From the NCBI RefSeq assembly GCF_036323735.1, contig NC_086020.1, positions 87,802,210 to 87,866,209 of the forward strand: DNA of 64,000 nt, read 5' to 3'. The notes below the pieces were generated by a model that worked only from the letters and a program-made list of their open reading frames with translations, was not told where the DNA came from and ran no database searches. The first letter of the stretch is position 1, and the number at the start of each line of letters is the position of its first letter. Source of the stretch: Rattus norvegicus. Its lineage: Eukaryota > Chordata > Mammalia > Rodentia > Muridae. Shown here one piece after another: positions 56,939 to 64,000 of this stretch. A program made the translations under genes and the position numbers.

Positions 56939-57694
56939 TTAATTTTTCAAAGAGGCCAGCCATATATTGGGAGAAGCACCACTTTCAATGGCAGCCATAC
57001 CCTGGTAAACAATCGCTTTGTGTCTGGCATGCTCTCGTTGTAAATGGCAAAAGAGCCATAGACATACTCCACATCCCAAGAGGACAATGGCCTCCCAGGC
57101 AAACATGCCAGCCCATTCTTTAAAAAAGGAGAAAGCATTGGTAATCCACGGGGTGAAATCTCCAAATGTGATGGGTTCCATTCTAGTGTTGTTAAGGACC
57201 GCAATCTGCATCAGCAATTGTCTCGATAATTGTTCCGCTTTCATGGACCAGTTTCCTTTCAGATAATTCGAGATTTCTTTGCTCTGTTGAGAATAGTGAG
57301 AAAGGTTAGCTTGCAGAGGAGTAATACATAAGCCTCTAAGTGAGGAAACACAGGACAGCTGTGTCATATGATATAACGCCTCAATTTGTTCTTGAATTAA
57401 GTCCATTCGTTGGTTAGCTAATAGAAAGCCAGATGCCAAGTGGGCATTAAATTCTTCTTGTATCTCTAATGCCACTGCGGTTCTTTCCACAATCTGATTG
57501 ATAGTCTCAGCCATCTGTACTTGATTAGTCATAGCAATCACGGCTGTTGTTGCTGCAGCAGCTGATACAATGGCTGAAATTATAGCTGCCGTAATACCAA
57601 AATCCCTTTGGGTTCTTAGTAAATGAAGTATGGGAAAATTATCTGTATTTGCTTCCACAGGGATAGGCACAAAAGAAGGAATCTTGACCATCAC
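56939..57694 (-). pseudogene. ERV-2 env transmembrane subunit, open 251-codon frame
   Basis: TM anchors the retroviral envelope and drives membrane fusion. The frame has, in order: a hydrophobic Ala/Ile-rich fusion-peptide-like stretch (residues ~32-55), a heptad region (~57-110), the cysteine motif C-V-S-S-L-R-G-L-C (~118-126), a tryptophan-containing membrane-proximal part, a hydrophobic span (~205-225) and a short basic tail. No stop interrupts it. SU is broken upstream and no complete env start is seen, so I annotate a remnant. Similar layout to the ERV-1 TM end suggests kinship. Confidence 0.85.
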
Positions 57695-58640
57695 TGCGGT
57701 ATCATTGGTGCCATCCCAGCATTCAGCTAAATAACAGACTACATCAGAGTTATTACAATTTAAAGCATTATCACTTACATTAGTGCTTATCAGAAAGAAG
57801 AAAGGTGGTCTAACACATACTCAAGCACCAATGGCAGTATCATTCGCTAAAAGGCCATTAATCTTTACATTTACTAATCTGGTTTTGTTATTTGCTTTAG
57901 TGGCTGAAATATTATACAATGTAAATTCTTCACCTAATAATCAAGCAAAAGGAATTAGAGATGTGTATGCTTCTTGCTCATTTGATAATACCCATTGATA
58001 CCAAGGCCAAAAATTACGCCTGCCAGTCTTATTTTTTTTTTCCGATTATACTGTACATTGCCAAGAGGAGGGGAAAATTCAAATCCTGGTAGGAATTGTA
58101 TAGCTCTATGGAATGGACTCTGACATGGGGTAAATTTAGGTGGAAAGGCTTGATATGGGGGGCAAATAGGTAGGACTATACGACAGATAGAGTCATCCAG
58201 TGTGTGAATGCCTTGCCCCGGGGGTGATGGAAAACTACAATTATGCATCATAATCAAAGTTGTAATGTTTAACCTAGCAGACTTCTTGATTGATGTGTCT
58301 CCACTGCCTGAAGAGGCTCCTTGGGTAATTTGACTCTAAGCAGCCAGGATGGTTCCAGTGCCCATAGCACTATTGCTAACAGGATCTAATCAATTAGCCA
58401 ATGTGGTCGTTCGCAGCCATATACAAGGCTGGGAGGAATTTTTAAGAGTGAAACATAATGTATGTAATAAAGAAAGGTTAGTGGCAGTATACCGTTGGGG
58501 CGATTCTCCATTTGGCACTATACAAGGAACATCACGCAAACAGGATGTGGAGAAAAAGGTTGACAAGACAGTAGAATTGCTATGAACTGGCATAAGTACT
58601 GGCCAGGATCTGGCAATAACCCACAGCGTGAGTGAATCAA
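57695..58640 (-). pseudogene. ERV-2 env SU remnant
   Basis: Between TM and integrase there are only short frames (57955-58257 and 58390-58653). They contain Cys/Pro-rich and N-x-S/T sites in keeping with SU, for example C-Q-S-P-F and N-S-S-Q. Assignment rests mainly on position. Confidence 0.55.
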
Positions 58641-58945
58641 CCTGGATTACCATTCCCAGAAGTAATAGTAGGGTTCATAGTCTCATCTTCACGAAGACCA
58701 GGAGGCAGTTTGAGAGTCAAATGTTCAGGCACCCAGATTGGATTGTCTTGATTCTGTGGAAAAACACAAACAGCTCCCCTGTATCTCGAAATTATGGGAT
58801 CTGGGCCACACCATTCACCAGTTAAGACATCCTTCCACTTTACATCTGCATTAGTCATAGGTTTAGTAGCAGCATGGCAATCCGCAGCAGAGTGGCCCTG
58901 CGCATCCAAAATTAAGAAATTTAGAGTAAAAAGAGCTAAAGACAA
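58637..58945 (-). pseudogene. ERV-2 integrase C-terminal domain
   Basis: The frame shows L-T-G-E-W-C-G-P-D-P, R-G-A-V-C-V-F-P and W-V-P-E-H, the pattern of the betaretroviral integrase DNA-binding C-terminus. It is in a different frame from the integrase core, so a frameshift lies near 58880-58945. Confidence 0.8.
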
Positions 58946-60302
58946 CTGTTCTCTTGGTGTTTTGCCATAGGCAATTCCCCCTTTTTGTTCTTGTTAAGAG
59001 CTCTTTTAAAGTACGATGTGCTCTTTCCACAATTCCTTGACCTTGGGGATGGTATGGCAATCCTGTAGTATGTTTGACCTGCATTGTTTGGCAAAATGCC
59101 TGAAAGGACTTTGCAGTGTAGGCAAGCCCGTTGTCTGTCTTGAGACTATCAGGCTTTCCCCAGGCTGCCCATGCCTCTAAGCAATGACTAATGGCATTAC
59201 GAGCCTTTTCACCAGTCATCAGAGTGGCATGTATTATACCGGAACAGGTATCAACAGAAACATGAAACTATTTTAAATTTCCAAATTGAGATATGTGGGT
59301 GACATCCATCTGCAAAAGTTTTAACGGGAGCAGACCATGAGGGTTAATTCCCACCTGAGGAGGGTGGTGAAACTGAACACAATTCTGGCAACTTAATACC
59401 ACATCACGAGCTGCAGCTCTAGAGATTTTAAATTTTTGTTGAAGAGTGAAAGCAGGAACATGAAACTTTTGATGAAATTTTCTAGTGAGATCAACTGAAG
59501 CTGCATGAAAAATAAATTCTCTATGAGTATTAGCATCCACCAGGGCGTTATTACTGGCCATGGCACCAGGCAAATTAGTATGAGCTCGAATATGTTGTAT
59601 GAAAAACTTATTTTTTCTGGCCCAGATCAATTTTTGTAATTCTAAAAGAATTTAACATACTGTACTAGTCGACCTAATTGGCCCTGCAATTTCAAGTGAA
59701 CACACAGCGTTAACTACATAAGCAGAATCAGAAATTAAATTAAAAGAATCATGAAATCTTTTAAAAACTTCCAATACAATTTTACATTCTGTAATTTGGG
59801 GGGTGCCTGGACTGTATTGAATTAATAGTGGTTCTTGAGAATCAAACATATAGGCACCTACACCTGTTTTGGAGCCATCTGTATAAATATCTAATGCTCC
59901 AGACAAAGGCTCTGAGGCAGTGACTTTAGGAAAAATCACTAGATGTTCAGTAAAAAATTGTAACAAAGGATCCTTAGGATAATGATTGTCAAACTCTCCA
60001 TCAAAACTACAGCATAATTTGGCTCAATCATCTATTAGGGCACACAGTGTTTCCACTTGAGTTACAGTATATGGTATAATAATTTTCTTGGGTAAAATAC
60101 CAAAATGCTGAATACAAGATTTAACACCTAACATAGCAAGATGTGCAACAGCAGAAGGATAATATTCAAGGGTCTTATTAGGAGAAATATGGGGATAAAT
60201 CCACAGAAGTGGTCCTTGTTGCCATAGCACTCCTGTAGGCTGACGAAAAGTTCTCAGTATACACAGAAGAAGATCCTCCTTTTCCTTGTACCTTCTTAGC
60301 AT
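58863..60302 (-). pseudogene. ERV-2 pol: RT connection, RNase H, integrase core
   Basis: One reading frame of about 480 codons interrupted by three single stop codons (TGA 60024-60026, TAA 59652-59654, TAG 59268-59270). It gives RT connection (60302-60027), RNase H with Y-T-D-G-S, Glu and D-S-A-Y (59966-59655), the integrase H-H-C-C zinc part with C-Q-N-C (59630-59400), and the core with D (M-D-V-T-H), D (T-D-N-G) and E (G-I-V-E-R) where the last two are 35 residues apart. All catalytic acids seen are kept. The upstream RT core is missing and pol cannot be made. Confidence 0.88.
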
Positions 60303-60500
60303 TGCCTTTTCCAGTCCTTCCTCTACTTTCCTTAAGGATAATCGTGCTTCCTTGGTTAAAGCACGGGGGTGAAGTAAGCTGAGAATCCCCTTTCAGGATC
60401 TCATAGAGTCGTTGTAAATCTACATTGGGCATTTTAATATAGGGTCGAATCCAATTTATGCTTCCTAGTAACTTTTGAAAGTCATTTAATGTTTTTAAAT
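60303..60500 (-). pseudogene. ERV-2 RT thumb remnant
   Basis: The frame ending at 60432 starts M-P-N-V-D-L-Q-R-L-Y and belongs to the RT thumb. It is in another frame from 60302 onward, so a frameshift lies near 60300-60350. The catalytic palm (Y-x-D-D) is not found. Confidence 0.75.
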
Positions 60501-61134
60501 GATTTTTTCATCAAGTGGCTGACAAGAGAATTGCAACCAGTTTACCTGGGACTTTCAGGACTTTAGTAGCAGCCCTTTATCAAAACTGTCTCAGTGGGCT
60601 AAAGGCCCATGGAAAAGAAAACATAATCTTGACCTTGGCCACAGCTTCTAATTGGAGTAAGCTGAAGAGCCAATGCCCAAGACTTTCTCCTCTTATCATA
60701 TTAAATTAAAACCTGTTCTGTCTGGCAAAACAAAGTTATTCACAGTCTGTTGTAGACTTTTTCTGAAACTAACTTAGAAGCTCCCCTGTCCCCAAACCTG
60801 GGGCATTTTTACCATAGGGGCAGGAACTGGCTGCTGAGGGGATAGGATCAAAGACACTCTCCATATAAATTAATGTTCAGTTTCCCATGCTTTTACGACC
60901 TTATTTACAATCGATTTATGAGCAGGGCAAACTGGCGTGTTTATTTACACACGATCTTGTGGCTCATCATTAGTGGGCTCTTCCCAGCAAATGCATTCGT
61001 GCTCTGGACGGTGGCAATTCAAACAGTAGCAATACCACAACACAGAAAGAGTATAAGGCAAAAGTGCTAGTCCAACCCAAAAAGGATCAAATGAGAAAGA
61101 CAACATTGCCGTGTTCCACAAACCCTTTTGCCTC
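60501..61134 (-). other. ERV-2 leader/gag region, unresolved
   Basis: About 630 bp where gag and protease should lie. I see no long minus-strand frame and no gag motif that I can name; most of gag to RT palm must be deleted. Confidence 0.5.
61120..61134. repeat. Target-site duplication of ID SINE, left copy
   Basis: AAACCCTTTTGCCTC; the right copy AAACCCCTTTGCCTC (61230-61244) differs at one base. Confidence 0.9.
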
Positions 61135-61235
61135 TTTTTTTTTTTTTTTTTTTTTTTTTTCGGAGCTGGGGACCGAACCCAGGGCCTTGTGCTTCCTAGG
61201 CAAGCACTCTACCACTGCGCTAAATCCCCAAACCC
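61135..61235 (-). mobile_element. ID SINE (BC1/tRNA-Ala derived)
   Basis: On the minus strand: GGGGATTTAGCGCAGTGGTA, then GAGTGCTTGCCTAGGAAGC, CCTGGGTTCGGTCCCCAGC, then a 25-base A-tail (T-run 61135-61159). This is the ID consensus with A and B box regions of a Pol III promoter. ID elements are especially abundant in rat. It is flanked by a 15-bp duplication within ERV-2. Confidence 0.95.
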
Positions 61236-61244
61236 CTTTGCCTC

Positions 61245-61425
61245 TAAACCAAGGCTTTCATTGTCTCTGCTTACACCAGAGAAACTTATTGTCCCATTAG
61301 GGAAATTTTATAATCCCTATTATCCAGGAGCCTTATCGTCCCTTATCCGGGAACCTTACCAACGTCGACCGTCCTGAGGCTGGAAAGTTCTGAGCCCTCA
61401 CGAGAAAAGAGAATTTTCTCGGGTC
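61245..61425 (-). other. ERV-2 leader
   Basis: Non-coding segment between the ID insert and the primer site; begins CCCGAGAAAATTC on the minus strand. Confidence 0.6.
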
Positions 61426-61443
61426 CCTGTAATTTGGCCACCA
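61426..61443 (-). promoter_or_regulatory. ERV-2 primer binding site, tRNA unclear
   Basis: The minus strand reads TGGTGGCCAAATTACAGG two bases after the LTR. The first eight bases match the ERV-1 tRNA-Ile site, but the rest does not. Confidence 0.6.
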
Positions 61444-61445
61444 GT

Positions 61446-61751
61446 TGAAGCGCCCACCTCGACCAGCAAGGAAGACACGACACTGTTGGGCTCTTCTCAA
61501 CAGCCTTTATTGCAGGAACACCTCATTCTTGATACGGGGGATCCCGGGGAACAAAGCCACTCACCTTAAATACAAAGCAGACAGTGGCTGTAAACTTGTC
61601 CTCTGGGGATTGGTTTAGTGTGAGATACCTTATTAACATGCTTATCACCCTAGCCTTGTAAATGCCAGAAGAAGGCCATGGACACGGCTATAATGGTTGT
61701 ATACCACAAACGACCACTAGATGTCAGCGCCATCTTTAGCCACTCCCAACA
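61446..61751 (-). repeat. ERV-2 5' LTR (306 bp)
   Basis: Same length and layout as the 3' LTR; on the minus strand begins TGTTGGGAGTGG and ends GGGCGCTTCA. It carries the same TATA box and AATAAA. Confidence 0.93.
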
Positions 61752-61757
61752 CAAAAA
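61752..61757. repeat. Target-site duplication of ERV-2, right copy
   Basis: CAAAAA, compared with CAAAAT at 56157-56162. Confidence 0.7.
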
Positions 61758-62635
61758 GGAATATATTTTAACTAGTCCTGGCTGCTGTTTCTCTCAGAAC
61801 CATTTCGTCACTATAGTGAATTTTATTCTTTTTCATATTTTACACTGGATTTTTATTTAAGTTATATGGATGTTTGTCTGCATATCTCTGTGGGCAGTAC
61901 CCACAGATGCCAGAAGATGCCAGAAAATCCCAGCAACTGGAATGACAGCACATTGTTTGTTACCATACGTGTTCTGGAAAGGGAACTCACCCACTGCTGT
62001 AAGTTCTGACGCCTCTATCTATCCTATTTTTAAATTTAAGTTTAGTTTTACACATTTTTGATTAAAATATATAAAATCGCATTCCCTTTCCTTGTCCTCC
62101 TTTGATGCCTTCTCAAATTCTTCACTTGATACTTCTTCTATTTTATATATGATTAAGCATATTCTGCTATATGACCAAAACTTGCTCAGTCTGGGTTGTG
62201 CTGGTTATTTGGCTATGGACTCAAGCTTTACCAGTTTGAATTGGAGAGCCATTTTATCTTTCCCCAAAGCTAATTCTACCAGCTCAATAAAAGTTCCAAT
62301 CTATAAATCATTACTTACCCTGTAGTGACTAAAACTGTTTAGGAATGAAAACCCTTTCAAACTAGAAAATCTGGGAGGAATATATCTCCTCAAGAACACT
62401 GAAGATTCTTTGGGAGCACCTAGATTCTGTCCCCAGTATATACAACAGTTCAAACTGTCTGAAACTCCAGTTCCAGGTATTCTGACAAAATCTTCTGACT
62501 GCCCTAAGCACACATAAATGCATCAGGCGTAAATGAAGCAAAAAGCACATAATCAGTCATAAAATCCTTTACACATAAGATAATGACACTAATTCTAGAA
62601 AAGAAAGAAATATCTTGTATAATAAAGGATTTTTT
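61758..62635. other. Non-coding, no element recognised
   Basis: About 880 bp with no supported feature on either strand. Confidence 0.5.
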
Positions 62636-62639
62636 TTCA

Positions 62640-62700
62640 AGCTTGGTGTGATAGTGCTTCTTTTAAGGCCAGCACTCTAGACACTCATGCAGGAAAATCA
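62640..62700 (+). mobile_element. Possible B1/B4-like SINE relic
   Basis: AGCTTGGTGTGATAGTGCTT, then GCCAGCACTCTAGACACTCA resembles the head of B1-type SINEs with several changes. Short and diverged. Confidence 0.4.

Positions 62701-62748
<48 letters not shown>
62701..62748. repeat. (CA)n microsatellite
   Basis: CA dinucleotide array of about 23 units. Confidence 0.97.
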
Positions 62749-62750
<2 letters not shown>

Positions 62751-62849
62751 CCAAAATACCCTGAATAACACAGAGGAAAAAAAGCATTTATGGTCATTTC
62801 AGGTATCTTCCCCTGGTACCCATAAAATCATCTTCAAAAATAAATATTG

Positions 62850-62960
62850 CCAAGCATGGTCACAGATGCCATTGATTCCAGGATGTGGGAGGCAAATGCA
62901 GTCTGATATCCAAGAATTAAAGGCCCCTTTGTTCTGCCTAGTTGAGTTCATAATAATATT
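62850..62960 (+). mobile_element. Possible B1/B4-like SINE relic
   Basis: CCAAGCATGGTCACAGATGCC, then ATTCCAGGATGTGGGAGGCAAAT follows the B1-type order (GCATGGTGGC, AATCCCAGCACT, GGAGGCAGA). Diverged. Confidence 0.45.
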
Positions 62961-63071
62961 GAACTCAAACCAGTCACACTCAAAAGGTGAATATAATTTT
63001 GGGAAGATCTTATTAGTGAAACTAAAAGCTCTATAGTGGCCTCTGAACCATTTCTGTTTTCTTTTTCTTTT

Positions 63072-63262
63072 CTGTCATTAATTTATTTTTTCACTTTACA
63101 TCCCAGTTGTGGCATCTCCTACCCCTACTCACCCCATCCATCATTCACACAGCCCCTCCCTTTCCCCCTGTCTTTTCTCCTCTCAGAATGAGGATACCCC
63201 ACCCCTGAAATCACCCCACTCTGGTGTATTATGTTACTGTAGGACTAGGCATATCCTCTCTA
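63072..63262 (-). mobile_element. Old L1 (Lx-like) 3' end
   Basis: The plus strand reads ATTAATTTATTTTTTCACTTTACATCCC followed by a C/T-rich block, which is the reverse complement of an old L1 3'UTR: G-rich block, then the end motif, then A-tail. No coding part is retained. Confidence 0.6.
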
Positions 63263-64000
63263 ACTTAGTACTGACAATGTGGCTCACTTTGTGAAATAGT
63301 TACCAAAGGCAGGCAACAGATTTAGGGACATTCTTGCTCCAGGACTTAAGGGACCTGAAAAAAGGCCTGTCTTCTCATCTAGAAATCAAGTCTAGTGGAC
63401 ACATAATTTTGTAACTTCGACACCATTAAGTACTTGTTCATCTTACATCATAGACAGAATGAATTGTAGCAGAAGTGGGAGGTGCATTCCCTTTATAATC
63501 AAGGATTAAGATTGCAGGCCATGGAGATTTCAGCAATATTAAAGGATGGATTTTTTATGGAATTCTAATTACAACTGTAAATGTCTTAGAGTTAGGAAAC
63601 TCTCTTTCAGATGTCCTTCACAATATTGTGTAGTCAGGCATATACCCATTTGGGCAACACATCCACAATGAGTCACTGTGTTCCTTTATGTGTTCCTTTA
63701 TGTTCCTGTATGTGGTAAGAGCAACTGATCCTTCATTTGAGTTATGTATCCTGGTTACTTCCTATTCCCAAAACATAGTGAATCGTTTTGCTTTGTCTGA
63801 TCACACAGGTCTCAGAATTCTCCTATTTCATATATATGATCTTGGTTCAGAACTTGTAAGGTGAGGAGATCAGCCTTTCTGCAATCAAAGTTGGATTTTT
63901 TTATTTACATTGTTAGTTCTCAAATCACTTATCATGCCAGGTCATCTATTATAGTCAGATCTTCCTTATAGGCATTGTGAATGGAAGGACTTGTGGTCAC
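63263..64000. other. Non-coding, no element recognised
   Basis: About 740 bp to the window end. Nothing supported. Confidence 0.5.

Larger units (their letters stand above)
56163..61751 (-). mobile_element. ERV-2, partial class II endogenous retrovirus
   Basis: A 5.6 kb minus-strand provirus. From its 5' end: LTR (61751-61446), primer site, leader with an ID SINE, a region with no clear gag or RT core, the RT thumb/connection, RNase H and integrase (60432-58637), envelope remnants, an open TM frame, polypurine tract and LTR (56468-56163). Domain order and integrase type fit a betaretrovirus-like ERVK. The two LTRs differ at about 17 of 306 positions by hand count. Confidence 0.92.

Overview
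The window looks like rodent nuclear DNA, most likely rat (Rattus norvegicus). It holds a tRNA-Ala-derived ID SINE with A-tail, B1- and B2/B3-like SINEs, and young full-length L1 elements whose 5'UTR is built from GC-rich units repeating every 605 bp, which is the rat L1 arrangement. Almost all recognisable coding sequence belongs to retroelements. I found no convincing host protein-coding gene, tRNA, rRNA or CRISPR array, and no previously undescribed gene system. What is unusual is the insertion history.

Layout: 1-225 is a (GATATA)n microsatellite, followed by old L1 scraps to about 720. From 2.2 to 13.7 kb a ~0.6 kb tandem duplication has its second copy split by an old minus-strand L1 (L1-A). 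L1-A is itself split by a younger full-length minus-strand L1 (L1-B, 3766-10457), proven by a 10-bp target-site duplication. A 116-base uninterrupted purine run (14.0 kb) and a decayed L1 follow. L1-C (16474-23278, plus) is the youngest-looking element: two tandem 5'UTR monomer starts, an intact ORF1, an ORF2 broken by what appears to be one missing base, and a clean target-site duplication.

From 25.4 to 35 kb lies a three-level nest: a high-copy rodent repeat with LTR-like ends, carrying a U2 snRNA fragment joined to poly(A); inside its right end an LTR-like insert flanked by ATTAGA; inside that a full-length but decayed L1 (L1-D, 27739-34164). A reverse-complement partner of the first microsatellite sits at 35.5 kb. 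From 39 to 47.5 kb are an L1 5'-end fragment (L1-E), a minus L1 fragment (L1-F) and an old plus-strand L1 (L1-G) holding a ~0.7 kb insert. SINEs follow near 48 kb.

Two class II (ERVK-like) proviruses are present. ERV-1 (49771-52810, plus) keeps both LTRs, a 6-bp target duplication, a primer binding site matching tRNA-Ile(AAU), four 49-bp leader repeats, and a gag fragment joined directly to the end of env; pol is gone. ERV-2 (56163-61751, minus) keeps both 306-bp LTRs, the RT-thumb/RNase H/integrase part of pol, and an open env TM frame; most of gag and the RT core are missing and an ID SINE has landed in its leader. The two share a U5 end although their internal parts differ. The last 2 kb holds a (CA)n tract, weak SINE relics and an old L1 3' end.

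These elements do not form a pathway. L1 machinery explains the SINE and U2 insertions; reverse transcription and integration explain the ERVs. Boundaries rest on visible target duplications where stated; other limits are estimates by eye.
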